From positions 1 through 64,000 of the forward strand of contig JBBQCD010000004.1 in the NCBI GenBank assembly GCA_038318385.1: a stretch of 64,000 nt of DNA. The letters run 5' to 3'. This document shows positions 18,387 to 26,690 of this stretch, piece by piece. This DNA comes from Schlegelella_A sp038318385. Lineage in GTDB: Bacteria > Pseudomonadota > Gammaproteobacteria > Burkholderiales > Burkholderiaceae_C. The stretch's first letter is position 1; each line of letters opens with the position of its first letter. The notes beneath the pieces were generated by a model. The model saw only the letters and a program-made list of their open reading frames with translations, had not been told where the DNA came from and ran no database searches. The position numbers and the translations under genes were made by a program.

Positions 18387-19421
18387 ATGAAAGTGCTCAT
18401 TACCGGCGGCGGCGGCTTCATCGGCGCGCGCCTCGCCCGCACGCTGCTCGCCCGCGGCACCCTTGACGGAAAGCGCATCGAGCGCCTGGTGCTCGCCGAC
18501 CAGGTGGCGCCGCCCACCGACCTGCAGGGCGACGGCCGCGTGGAGCCCCGCGTCGGAGCGCTGCTCGGGCAGTGCGAGGCGCTCGGACGCGAAGGGTTCG
18601 ACGGCGTCTTCCACCTGGCCTCGGCAGTGTCGGGCGAATGCGAAGCCGACTTCGAGCTCGGCCTGCGCTCGAACCTCGATTCGACGCGCGCCCTCCTCGA
18701 TGGCCTGCGCCACGGTGGGCCGTCGGGCGCGACGGCGCCGAAACTGGTGTTCTCGAGCTCGGTGGCCGTCTTCGGCCCCGATCCGTCGGTGCCGCTGCCG
18801 GCTCTCGTGGGCGACGACACGCTGCCAGCGCCGAAGACCTCGTACGGCACCCACAAGCTGATGTGCGAGCACCTCATCGCTGACTACTCGCGCAAGGGCT
18901 ACGTCGATGGCCGCTCGGCGCGCCTGATGACGGTGACGGTGCGGCCGGGCCGCCCGAACGGCGCCGCGTCGTCGTTCTTCTCCGGCATCGTTCGCGAGCC
19001 GCTGGCCGGGGTCGAGGCCATCTGCCCGGTCTCGGCCGACGTTTCCCACCCGCTGACCTCGGCGGCGCGCACGGTCGAAGGGCTGATCGCCGTCTACGAA
19101 GCCAGCCTGGAGGCGCTCGGCGGCCGTCTGGCGCTGAACCTGCCGGCGGTCAACGCGACCGTGGCGCAGATGCTCGACGCCCTGGAAGCCGTCGCCGGCC
19201 GCGAGGTGCGCGAGCGCGTGCGCTTCGTGCGCGACGAGACCATCGCCGGCATCGTCGCCAACTGGCCTCGCGGCTCGACGGCGGCGCGGGCCGCGAAGAT
19301 CGGACTCAAGCCCGATCCGGACTTCGCCTCGATCATCCGCCAGTACATCGCCGACTGCGCCGCCTCGCCGGCGGGCGCCGAAGCCCTCAAGGGCCTGCCG
19401 GGCCAGGGAGCCGCACGATGA
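18387..19421 (+). CDS. NAD-dependent epimerase-family dehydrogenase, D-erythronate dehydrogenase (DenD) type
   Basis: A 344-residue extended SDR. The NAD motif GGGGFIGARLA is at residues 7-17, the dinucleotide acid switch at LADQ, the catalytic Ser region FSSSVAVFG and the catalytic YGTHK (Y-x-x-x-K) near residue 154. The pattern TSYGTHKLMCE and the motif VRPGRPNGAASSFFSG match DenD, which oxidises D-erythronate to 2-oxo-D-erythronate. The companion C4 enzymes (OtnI, OtnK, OtnC) are not in the window, so the true substrate may be another aldonate. ATG 18387 is preferred over 18381 because GGGA lies at proper spacing. It overlaps the next SDR by four bases. Confidence 0.82.
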   Translation: MKVLITGGGGFIGARLARTLLARGTLDGKRIERLVLADQVAPPTDLQGDGRVEPRVGALLGQCEALGREGFDGVFHLASAVSGECEADFELGLRSNLDSTRALLDGLRHGGPSGATAPKLVFSSSVAVFGPDPSVPLPALVGDDTLPAPKTSYGTHKLMCEHLIADYSRKGYVDGRSARLMTVTVRPGRPNGAASSFFSGIVREPLAGVEAICPVSADVSHPLTSAARTVEGLIAVYEASLEALGGRLALNLPAVNATVAQMLDALEAVAGREVRERVRFVRDETIAGIVANWPRGSTAARAAKIGLKPDPDFASIIRQYIADCAASPAGAEALKGLPGQGAAR

Positions 19422-20170
19422 ACCGCATCGATCTCGCAGGCCGCACGGCCGTCGTCACCGGCGGCGCCCAGGGCATTGGCCTGGCCGTGGCCGAGCGCAT
19501 GCTGGAATCCGGCGCGGCGGTCGTGCTCTGGGACATCGACGAAGCCCTGCTCGGCACGGCCGCGACGAAGCTCTCCGGCCGAGGCAACGTGCAGACCTGT
19601 CGTGTCGAACTCACCGACGAGCACTCCGTGGCCCGTGCCACCGAGGCGGCCCTGGGCGGGAGCGGACGCATCGACATCCTCGTCAACAACGCCGGCATCA
19701 CCGGCGGCAACGCACCGACCTGGGAGCTGGCGCCCGAGATGTGGCGCCGCGTCATCGACGTCAACCTCGTCGCGCCCTACCTCACCTGCCGCTCGGTCGT
19801 GCCGCACATGATCGCTGCCGGCTACGGCCGCATCGTCAACATCGCCTCGGTGGCCGGCAAGGAAGGCAACCCCAACGCCTCGCACTACAGCGCGTCCAAG
19901 GCCGGCCTGATCGCGCTGACGAAATCGCTCGGCAAGGAGCTCGCGACCAAGGGCGTGCTGGTCAATGCGGTCTCGCCGGCAGCGGCCAAGACGGCGATCT
20001 TCGACCAGATGACGCAGGCCCACATCGACTTCATGCTGTCGAAGATTCCGATGGCGCGTTTCCTCGAGGTCAAGGAAGCCGCGGCGATGGTCGCCTGGCT
20101 CGCGTCGGAGGATTGTTCCTTCAGCACCGGCGCGGTCTTCGACCTGTCGGGTGGCCGCGCCACCTACTAG
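19418..20170 (+). CDS. SDR-family NAD(P)-dependent dehydrogenase
   Basis: A 250-residue classical short-chain dehydrogenase: TGGAQGIGLAVAERM cofactor motif (about 13-27), NNAGITGG (around 88-95), catalytic Ser in NIASVAG and YSASKAGLIAL (Tyr-x-x-x-Lys near residue 157). The acidic WDID after the second strand favours NAD over NADP. ATGA overlap with the DenD-like gene shows translational coupling, so the two probably act in one pathway, for example oxidising the sugar to a lactone or a sugar alcohol to a ketose. The aldonate dehydratase on the other strand could take its product. Confidence 0.9.
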   Translation: MNRIDLAGRTAVVTGGAQGIGLAVAERMLESGAAVVLWDIDEALLGTAATKLSGRGNVQTCRVELTDEHSVARATEAALGGSGRIDILVNNAGITGGNAPTWELAPEMWRRVIDVNLVAPYLTCRSVVPHMIAAGYGRIVNIASVAGKEGNPNASHYSASKAGLIALTKSLGKELATKGVLVNAVSPAAAKTAIFDQMTQAHIDFMLSKIPMARFLEVKEAAAMVAWLASEDCSFSTGAVFDLSGGRATY

Positions 20171-20273
20171 TACCGGCCGTACAGGCGCCGGGACGGGATG
20201 GGCATCACCGCCACGGCGCGGATGCGGAGGCGTCGCTATGATGACTCGGTCGCCATTCCCGAGAGCCCGTCCC

Positions 20274-20846
20274 ATGCAGCTGCGCAACGTCTCCCTTGTC
20301 CTCGGGTCGGCGCTTGTCGCCGCTTCGTGCGCCTCGCCGCCGACGGGATCGTCACCCTACGTCGTCGCAGCGCTCGAGCCGACGCGGGGCAACACCGCCA
20401 GCGGCACGATCTGGTTCTCGCAGGACGGGGCCGACGTGCTGGTGCGGGGCCGCGTCACCGGACTCAAGCCGAACCAGGAACACGGCTTCCACGTCCATGA
20501 AAAGGGCGACTGCTCGAGCGGCGACGGCATGAGTTCGGGCGGTCACCTCAACCCGAACGGCAAGCCTCACGGGCCGCCTTCCGGGGAGCACCATGCCGGC
20601 GACCTGCCGGCGCTGAAGGCCGATGGTGCCGGCGCGGCGCAGTTCCGCGCCCGGATCGCCGGCACCGTGATGGGTTCGGGCGCGGGCGACATCGCGGGCA
20701 AGGCCTTGATCGTCCACGCCGCACCCGACGACTACGTCACCCAGCCCACCGGCAACTCCGGCGCCCGCATCGCCTGCGGATTGATCTCCACCGTCGCCGG
20801 CCGCGATGCCGCGGGGCGCGAGGTTGCGATTCCGAAGGACCTGTAG
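20274..20846 (+). CDS. sodC: Cu/Zn superoxide dismutase, lipoprotein form
   Basis: A 190-residue periplasmic Cu/Zn SOD. The N-terminus is a lipoprotein-type signal (VLGSALVAASC, Cys about residue 19). The metal ligands are in GFHVHEKGDCSSGDGMSSGGHLNP, KPHG and the Asp of LKADGAG, and the active-site arginine is in GARIACG, which also supplies the disulfide cysteine. It removes superoxide in the periplasm or at the outer membrane. The start at 20274 is chosen because it gives the signal peptide; a TATGAT -10-like element lies at 20237-20242. The downstream PAP2 gene starts 23 bases later. Confidence 0.9.
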   Translation: MQLRNVSLVLGSALVAASCASPPTGSSPYVVAALEPTRGNTASGTIWFSQDGADVLVRGRVTGLKPNQEHGFHVHEKGDCSSGDGMSSGGHLNPNGKPHGPPSGEHHAGDLPALKADGAGAAQFRARIAGTVMGSGAGDIAGKALIVHAAPDDYVTQPTGNSGARIACGLISTVAGRDAAGREVAIPKDL

Positions 20847-20869
20847 GCGCTCGCTGCAAGGACGCGGCG

Positions 20870-21586
20870 ATGGGGGCGGCCGAAGAGTCGGCGGGCATCC
20901 GTCTGGGCGTCCGTCTGGGCGCGGGCGCGCTGGTCCTGATCGCCGCCGCGTGGATCTTCGGCGGGATCGCCGAAGACGTCGTCACCGGCGACCGCCTCAC
21001 GCTGCTCGACGCCGAGGTGGCGCAATGGCTGCACCGGCATGCGACCCCGCTCCTCACCACGTGGATGCTCGCCGTCACGCATCTCCACTCGACCGTCGCC
21101 GTCACCGCCTACGGCCTTCTGGCCGCGGCCTTCCTGTGGCGCCGTCGCGCCTGGCGCACGCTGGCGACGGTCGCAACCTGCATGGCAGGCGGATTGCTAC
21201 TGAATGTCCTGATGAAGCTCGCTTTCCACCGCGCCCGACCGGTCTTCGAGGAGCCACTGCTGACGCTTTCGACCTACAGCTTTCCGAGCGGCCACGTCGC
21301 CGGCAGCACGATCCTCTATGGCCTGGCCGTGGTCTGGGTGTTCGGCCACACGCGCCGTCGATCCTGGCGAGTGTTCGCCGTTGCCGCGGCCTTAGCCGCG
21401 ATCGCGCTGGTTGCCTTCAGCCGCATGTATCTCGGGGTCCACTACCTGAGCGATGTTTCGGCCGCGTTCGCCGAGGGCGTGGCTTGGCTGGCCCTGTGTC
21501 TCTCGGCCTTCGCTGCGTTCTGGCGGGAAGCGCCGGCCGTGGTGGTTACTGACCGGGCGCCAGCGCCTTCGGGAGCGCGACGATGA
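20870..21586 (+). CDS. PAP2-family membrane phosphatase
   Basis: A 238-residue membrane protein with about five to six hydrophobic segments and the three phosphatase motifs: K-LAFHRARP (KX6RP), FPSGHVAGS (PSGH) and SRMYLGVHYLSD (SRX5HX3D). Members dephosphorylate undecaprenyl pyrophosphate, phosphatidate or phosphatidylglycerol phosphate; which one applies cannot be read. Its stop overlaps the start of the lipid kinase gene by four bases (ATGA), which points to a lipid-phosphate role, possibly forming diacylglycerol that the kinase then uses. Confidence 0.9.
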   Translation: MGAAEESAGIRLGVRLGAGALVLIAAAWIFGGIAEDVVTGDRLTLLDAEVAQWLHRHATPLLTTWMLAVTHLHSTVAVTAYGLLAAAFLWRRRAWRTLATVATCMAGGLLLNVLMKLAFHRARPVFEEPLLTLSTYSFPSGHVAGSTILYGLAVVWVFGHTRRRSWRVFAVAAALAAIALVAFSRMYLGVHYLSDVSAAFAEGVAWLALCLSAFAAFWREAPAVVVTDRAPAPSGARR

Positions 21587-22497
21587 AACCGCCCATCCCG
21601 GTGATCGTCAATGCCGGCTCCGGAGGCGGCCACGACCAGGACGTCGTCGAACGGCTGCAAGCGCTCTTCACCCAGGCTGGTCGGGAGGCCGAGATCGTGG
21701 TCGCCCATGGCGGCGAGGACATCAACGCCGCGGTCGCTGCTGCGCTCGCCCGACGGCCCGACATCATCGTTGCCGGCGGCGGCGATGGCACCCTCAGCAG
21801 CGTCGGTGCGGCCCTCGTCGACAGCGAGGTCGCGCTCGGCGTGCTTCCGCTCGGCACGCTCAACCACTTCGCCAAGGACCTCGGCATCCCGCTCGACCTG
21901 GAGCAGGCGGTCCACAGGATCGTCCACGGGCAGCCGCTGCGCATCGACGTCGGCGAGGTCAATGGCCATGTGTTCCTGAACAACTCGAGTCTGGGCCTCT
22001 ATCCCGACATCGTGCGCGAACGTGTCCGCCAGCAACGCCGCCTCGGTCGCAGCAAGTGGATGGCCATGGCCTGGGCGTCGCTGGCCGCACTGCGTCGCTA
22101 CACGTTCATGAAGGTGCGCCTGACCGTGGACGGCGTGGATAGCACGCGACGCACGCCCTTCGTCTTCATCGGCAACAACGAATACCGGATGGAAGGCTTC
22201 GCGATCGGCGAGCGCGCCGGCTTGCAGGACGGACGCCTGAGCCTGTACGTCGCCCAGAGGCCCGGTCGGCTGCGCCTGCTGCAACTCGCGGTGCGCGCAC
22301 TCTTCGGATCGCTGAAGCAGGCCCGCGACTTCCAGAGCCTGCTCGGCACCGAAATCGTCATCGAGAGCCGCCACAAGCATCTCCGCGTGGCGACCGACGG
22401 CGAGATCACGGTGATGACGCCGCCGCTGCGCTATCGCACCCGCCCCGCAAGCCTCTGGGTGGTGGCAGCCACGCCGAGATCCCAGCGGACGGACTGA
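21583..22497 (+). CDS. Diacylglycerol/lipid kinase, DagK/YegS family
   Basis: A 304-residue cytosolic lipid kinase. It has the N-terminal NAGSGGG, the nucleotide-binding GGGDGTLSSVG (about residues 64-74) and the linked PLGTLNHFAKDLGIP, all hallmarks of the DAGK catalytic domain, followed by the C-terminal beta domain. It would phosphorylate diacylglycerol, phosphatidylglycerol or a sphingoid-like lipid with ATP. Coupled to the PAP2 gene before it, and 11 bases ahead of the phosphoesterase gene. Confidence 0.92.
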   Translation: MKPPIPVIVNAGSGGGHDQDVVERLQALFTQAGREAEIVVAHGGEDINAAVAAALARRPDIIVAGGGDGTLSSVGAALVDSEVALGVLPLGTLNHFAKDLGIPLDLEQAVHRIVHGQPLRIDVGEVNGHVFLNNSSLGLYPDIVRERVRQQRRLGRSKWMAMAWASLAALRRYTFMKVRLTVDGVDSTRRTPFVFIGNNEYRMEGFAIGERAGLQDGRLSLYVAQRPGRLRLLQLAVRALFGSLKQARDFQSLLGTEIVIESRHKHLRVATDGEITVMTPPLRYRTRPASLWVVAATPRSQRTD

Positions 22498-22508
22498 GAC
22501 ACTGCAGC

Positions 22509-23318
22509 ATGCGCACGCTCGTCCACCTCTCCGACCTGCACTTCGGCCGCACCGATCCTGCCGTCATCGAGCCGCTGCTGGCGGCGGTCGACCGCGCCGC
22601 GCCCGCTCTGGTGGTCGTCTCCGGCGACCTGACGCAACGCGCACGTAAGGCGGAGTTCGAGGCCGCGCGGCGTTTTCTCGATCGCCTGCCCCGGCCGCGC
22701 ATCATCGTCCCCGGCAATCACGACGTGCCGCTGTACCGCGTGTGGGAGCGCTTCCTGGCGCCGTTCGCCAAGTACCAGCGTCATATCGACGCCGACCTCG
22801 AACCGCAATTCATCGACGCCGAGATCGCGGTCGTCGCGGTCAACACCGCGCGGGCGCTGACCTTCAAGAACGGCCGCATCAACGCCGAGCAGATCGAATC
22901 CATCCGCCGGCGCCTCGGACCGTTGCCGGCAACGCTGACGAGGATCATCGTGACGCATCATCCGTTCGATCTCCCCGACGAGGAGGGCAAGGCCGATCTC
23001 GTCGGCCGCGCACGACGGGCGATCGACGCCTTCGCGCAATGCGGGGTCGACCTGTTGCTGGCCGGGCACTTCCATACCAGCCAGTCGGGCGGCCTGTCCG
23101 ACCGCCACGACGTGCCCGGGTACTCCGCTCTTGTCGTCCAGGCCGGCACCGCAACGTCGACGCGCAGCCGCGGCGAGACCAATTCTTTCAACGTGCTGCG
23201 GATCGAAGGTGGCGAGATCACCGTCGAGCGCCAGGCCTGGCAGCCAGAGGCCGGGGTCTTCGCCAAAGAAGATGTCGAACGCTTCCGCCGCGAGGGCGGC
23301 GTCTGGGTCGAACGCTAG
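22509..23318 (+). CDS. Calcineurin-like metallophosphoesterase
   Basis: A 269-residue binuclear metallophosphatase with all motifs: DLHFGR (D-x-H, residues 8-13), VVSGDLTQRA, VPGNHDVP, VTHHPF and AGHFHTS. It resembles the CpdA/phosphodiesterase branch; the substrate could be a cyclic nucleotide, a phosphodiester lipid headgroup or a UDP-linked lipid precursor. As third gene of the PAP2/lipid-kinase run it may complete a phospholipid-remodelling set, which is inference from context. Confidence 0.9.
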   Translation: MRTLVHLSDLHFGRTDPAVIEPLLAAVDRAAPALVVVSGDLTQRARKAEFEAARRFLDRLPRPRIIVPGNHDVPLYRVWERFLAPFAKYQRHIDADLEPQFIDAEIAVVAVNTARALTFKNGRINAEQIESIRRRLGPLPATLTRIIVTHHPFDLPDEEGKADLVGRARRAIDAFAQCGVDLLLAGHFHTSQSGGLSDRHDVPGYSALVVQAGTATSTRSRGETNSFNVLRIEGGEITVERQAWQPEAGVFAKEDVERFRREGGVWVER

Positions 23319-23356
23319 GGGCGTGCTGTTGCGAGTCGACGAAATGATCGAATGAC

Positions 23357-23373
23357 TGACGTTCTGGACGTCA
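23357..23373. repeat. Inverted repeat TGACGT-N5-ACGTCA
   Basis: A perfect 6-base dyad with a 5-base spacer, 38 bases after the phosphoesterase stop and before the GFA gene. It could be an operator; no poly-T follows, so a terminator is unlikely. Confidence 0.3.
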
Positions 23374-23536
23374 CCAGGTTTCTGATGTGCCGGATCGTCC
23401 AACGGCTGTGATCGTCTGGTCCCGCCCTCGGCGAGATCTGTGCGGCCGATGCCTACAACCCCTCGCGCGTCCTTCTGCTGAAGGTCGCACGTTTTCCGCT
23501 GCATTCTCAGTCCACAACCCAGAAAGGGGATCGACA

Positions 23537-23605
23537 GTGGCGATCGGTAAATGGAAGCGTGAAGGCAAGAAGACGATTCCTGTGTCGCAGGCCACAAGGA
23601 CGTGA
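23537..23605 (+). CDS. Putative 22-residue basic micro-ORF upstream of the GFA gene
   Basis: A GTG-started reading frame with a good AAGGGGA ribosome-binding site six bases upstream encodes a 22-residue lysine/arginine-rich peptide beginning MAIGKWKREGKK. It ends with a TGA three bases before the GFA ATG, an arrangement suited to a leader peptide or translational coupling. In the same frame the open region extends back to 23387 without a good start signal. It has no family I recognise and may be chance. Confidence 0.25.
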   Translation: MAIGKWKREGKKTIPVSQATRT

Positions 23606-23607
23606 AC

Positions 23608-24099
23608 ATGCAACCGACAGCCTTCTCGGCCGATGACTCGTCCCCCGGAAGCCCGTCCGCTTCTGCCATCACCGGCCACTGCCTCTGCAACGCCGTGACG
23701 ATCACGGTCGCGGGAGCGCACGACCCGCGCGTCGGCGCCTGTCACTGCCGGATGTGCCAGCGGTGGTCAGGGGGCCTCTTCCTGTGCTTCAAGGCCGACG
23801 TCTCCGCCGTCACCGTCACGGGCGACGTCACGAGCTACCGTTCCTCGGCGTTCGCCGAGCGTGCCTTCTGCCCGCGCTGCGGCTCGCACCTGTGGTTCCA
23901 CGATGTGGCGGACAGCGGTGATCCCCAGAGCTATGAACTCATGCCCGGCCTCTTCGACGCGGCGCGCAACTGGCCGCTTCGATCCGAGATCTACGTGGAC
24001 CGTGCATTGGCGTCGGTCCATCTCCTCGGCGACCATCCCCGCAAGGGCCGGGCGGAGTACGAGGCTGAGAATCCGTTCATCCAGGGAAACATGGAATGA
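23608..24099 (+). CDS. GFA-family zinc protein (Gfa/CENP-V fold)
   Basis: A 163-residue protein of the glutathione-dependent formaldehyde-activating (GFA) family. Zinc ligands are visible as CLC (GHCLCNAV), CHCRMCQ, and CPRCGSHL; the fold positions these for a structural and a catalytic zinc. Most family members are not true formaldehyde-glutathione condensing enzymes, so a broad thiol-linked role is as far as can be said. An ATG at 23608 with AAGGA eight bases upstream is favoured over a GTG two codons earlier. It is preceded by 289 bases with only a possible micro-ORF and a dyad, and ends tail to tail with the next gene. Confidence 0.87.
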   Translation: MQPTAFSADDSSPGSPSASAITGHCLCNAVTITVAGAHDPRVGACHCRMCQRWSGGLFLCFKADVSAVTVTGDVTSYRSSAFAERAFCPRCGSHLWFHDVADSGDPQSYELMPGLFDAARNWPLRSEIYVDRALASVHLLGDHPRKGRAEYEAENPFIQGNME

Positions 24100-24243
24100 C
24101 CTCTCCACGCAGGTTTCCGCGGCCTGTCGTTACGGGAGACGCCGGCTGCCATGCCGTGAAAAGGCACCCTCTCTAGCCTGAATTGCGCGGCCGCCCAACG
24201 CCCCTCTGAGCGGCCGGCCGGGAGCGCACGATGCGAGGGTCGC

Positions 24244-24678
24244 TCAGAAAGGCTGCGTCCAGTTCCGCAGCGCTACGAGTTCCTCGCGCACCGCAGCGGG
24301 AAGGCCCTTGCGGCCTTTGCGTCCATCGCACAGCAGCCGGTCCAGTGCGACCTGGAATTGTTCCGGCTCGTGCCACACCTCTGCCAGCCCGTTGGCGATC
24401 CTCGGAAACTCGAGGCTGAGGTTTTGCGGGCGCAGTGCTGGCGGCAGGGCCACCAACCAGTCGATCGCTCCCCCGGTGAGAGCTCGGTCAGTCGGCAGTG
24501 TTGCGCGCCGCAGCTTCTTCCAGTGTTGTGACGACACGACCGTGGCCACGTCGAACTGCGACACCGATTCGGTGTCGAGGATTCGCCGAGCCTCGGCGAA
24601 GTCGGTGTGCTCGAACTCGAAGCCTTCATCCTGCCAGAAGGATTCCTCGGGAGTCGACTGCTTCTTGGGCGGATCCAT
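24244..24678 (-). CDS. Hypothetical protein
   Basis: A 144-residue soluble protein of unknown function. Visible features are an acidic aromatic N-terminus (ESFWQDEGFEFEHTDF), a helix ARRILDTESVSQFDVATV, a basic/positively charged SQHWKKLRRATLPTDRALTGG, and a C-terminal LLCDGRKGRKGLPAAVREEL. No signal peptide, membrane segment or catalytic motif. The in-frame sequence upstream of the ATG also encodes a cysteine-rich stretch (CPLC...C), but without a start codon, so I keep 24678. Slightly less GC-rich than its neighbours. Confidence 0.6.
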   Translation of the reverse strand: MDPPKKQSTPEESFWQDEGFEFEHTDFAEARRILDTESVSQFDVATVVSSQHWKKLRRATLPTDRALTGGAIDWLVALPPALRPQNLSLEFPRIANGLAEVWHEPEQFQVALDRLLCDGRKGRKGLPAAVREELVALRNWTQPF

Positions 24679-24920
24679 CGATACGGCCCCTCGATGAAGA
24701 GCTCGAAATTGTGATCCCGCTGCGCACAGGTGGTACGGCGCCCCGTGCGTGCAGAGGGGGCAAGCGATGAATTTGGCATGAAACTCCGGGTGTTGTGCCG
24801 CAGCTTCGGTGAAGCGCCTTGCCCTCGATGCTGAGCCACCTGTCGCCACGCGGGCGCCGATCGGCCCGTCTTCGACATGCGACTTGGCGCCGCGCTGGCG
24901 CACGAAGGGGCCGCCCCGTC
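24679..24920. other. 242-base gap with no confident gene
   Basis: Between the hypothetical gene and the acyl-CoA synthetase. Minus-strand frames are open through it and one encodes an ACPLCTHGAPYHLC stretch that looks like part of a zinc knuckle, but no start codon, ribosome-binding site or family resemblance supports a gene. It may be a decayed remnant or a longer N-terminus of the hypothetical protein. Confidence 0.4.
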
Positions 24921-26639
24921 TCAGGCGCCGCGCGCCGACTCCTGGTCCTGCAGCAACCGCCACATCACCTTGCCCGAACCCGATTTCGGCAACGCCTCGA
25001 CGAACTCGACGATCTTCGGCACCTTGTACGCGGCCATGTGCTCGCGCGCCCAGGTCGTGATGTCTTCTTCGCGGGTGACGCCGCGGGCCTCGGCGCGCAG
25101 CACGACGACGGCCTTGACGGTCTCGCCGCGATAGGCGTCGCGGGCCGAGATGATGCAGGCCTCCTGCACGGCCGGGTGCTTGTAGAGCAGCATCTCGACT
25201 TCGGCGGGCCAGACCTTGAAGCCGCTGGCGTTGATCATCCGCTTGAGGCGATCCGTGAGGAAGAAATAGCCCTCCTCGTCCATCCTGCCGAGATCGCCGG
25301 TGCGGAAGAACTTCCGGCCCTCGAACTCGACGAAGGCGGCAGCGGTGGCTTCCGGATGACGCCAATAGCCTTGGAACACCATCGGGCCGCGGGTGATGAT
25401 CTCGCCGATCTCGCCCACCGGCAGTTCCTGCAGCGTCTCGGGATCGACGACGCGCGAATCGACGCCGAAGATCGGGATCCCCAGGCATTGCAGCTTGGCG
25501 CGCTCGGGCGGGTTGGCGTGGCTCGGCGCGGCGGTCTCGGTCAGGCCATAGCCTTCGGCGAAGGTCAACCCGAACTCGTCCAGCAAGCGCTGCGCGACGG
25601 CGTGCGGCATGGCGGCGCCGCCGCCACTCATGTAGCGCAGGCTCGACAGCTCGAAGCTGCGGTAGTTCGGACTGCCGAAGAGGTCGATCACCATCGTCGG
25701 GATGCAGGTCCAGTGGGTGATGCCGTAGCGCGAGATCAGGCGCCCGGCCAGCTCGCGGTCCCAGCGCGGCATCAGGATGTGGGTCGAGCCGGTGTAGACC
25801 ACGCCGAGCACGCCGTACAGCATGCCGGTGATGTGGAACATCGGCACCACGCCGAGGCCGACCGATTCCGCGGCGGCGTAGCTCCACTGTCCACCGACGG
25901 TGTTGTGCATCAGGGTGCGATGGGTGTGCATGCAGCCCTTGGGCAATCCGGTGGTGCCGGAGGTGTACGGCAGCATCGCCAGATCGTCCGGACGCGCGGT
26001 GTGCGGGCCCGGCACGTGGCCAAGCGCGAGGACGTCGCTCCAGCGCACATGGCCGGAGGGCAGCGGCGGATCGCTGCGCAGCCAGGCTTCCATCGCCGGC
26101 GAAGGAGCGTCCACCGGGTAGAGCGCGCCCTCGGGCATCGCGTCGGTATAGCGCGTCACCAGCACCTGCGCCAGACGCTCGGTCGGGCCGACCTCGGCAT
26201 CGGCCGCGGCCACCGTGGCGGCGAGATCGGCGCTGCAGACGACGACCTTGGTCTGCGGGTCGGTGATGTAGTGGCGGAACTCGTCCGCCTTGTTCATCGG
26301 ATTGACCGGGACGACGACGGCGTTGGCCCTCAGGATGCCGTAGTACGCTGCCGCGAATTGCGGGCAGTTCTGCATGAAGATGGCCACGCGGTCGCCAGCC
26401 TGCACGCCGACGCTCTGCAGCCAGCCGGCAACGGCAAGCGCCTGCGCGTGAAGGTCGGCATAGGTCAGCTCGCGGCCGAAGAAGACGTAAGCCGCCTTGT
26501 CCGGGAAGCGCAGCGCCGAGACTTCGAGGTTGCTCCACAGGGAGGTCTCGGGGGCAATCACCGCGCGCGGCAGGCGCTTGGGCCAGATCGCGAAATGGGG
26601 CCGGTCCGACGGCACTTCGAATGCGGATTTCTGCAGCAA
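24921..26639 (-). CDS. AMP-forming acyl-CoA synthetase (long-chain fatty acid-CoA ligase type)
   Basis: A 572-residue ANL-superfamily ligase that activates a fatty or aromatic acid to its CoA thioester through an acyl-AMP. The AMP-binding P loop is YTSGTTGLPKG (about residues 221-231), with further motifs EGYGLTET and YFFLTDRLKRMI (hinge Asp), and the catalytic lysine in LPKSGSGKV near the C-terminus. Length matches medium/long-chain FadD-like enzymes. It lies 51 bases after the Ser/Thr kinase on the same strand and is a candidate for kinase-linked regulation, though nothing in sequence shows this. Acid specificity unknown. Confidence 0.92.
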   Translation of the reverse strand: MLQKSAFEVPSDRPHFAIWPKRLPRAVIAPETSLWSNLEVSALRFPDKAAYVFFGRELTYADLHAQALAVAGWLQSVGVQAGDRVAIFMQNCPQFAAAYYGILRANAVVVPVNPMNKADEFRHYITDPQTKVVVCSADLAATVAAADAEVGPTERLAQVLVTRYTDAMPEGALYPVDAPSPAMEAWLRSDPPLPSGHVRWSDVLALGHVPGPHTARPDDLAMLPYTSGTTGLPKGCMHTHRTLMHNTVGGQWSYAAAESVGLGVVPMFHITGMLYGVLGVVYTGSTHILMPRWDRELAGRLISRYGITHWTCIPTMVIDLFGSPNYRSFELSSLRYMSGGGAAMPHAVAQRLLDEFGLTFAEGYGLTETAAPSHANPPERAKLQCLGIPIFGVDSRVVDPETLQELPVGEIGEIITRGPMVFQGYWRHPEATAAAFVEFEGRKFFRTGDLGRMDEEGYFFLTDRLKRMINASGFKVWPAEVEMLLYKHPAVQEACIISARDAYRGETVKAVVVLRAEARGVTREEDITTWAREHMAAYKVPKIVEFVEALPKSGSGKVMWRLLQDQESARGA

Positions 26640-26690
26640 GGAGGGCTCCCGGGTTAGACAGTCCGAGCCGCGCGCCGACCGGCGTGGCTG

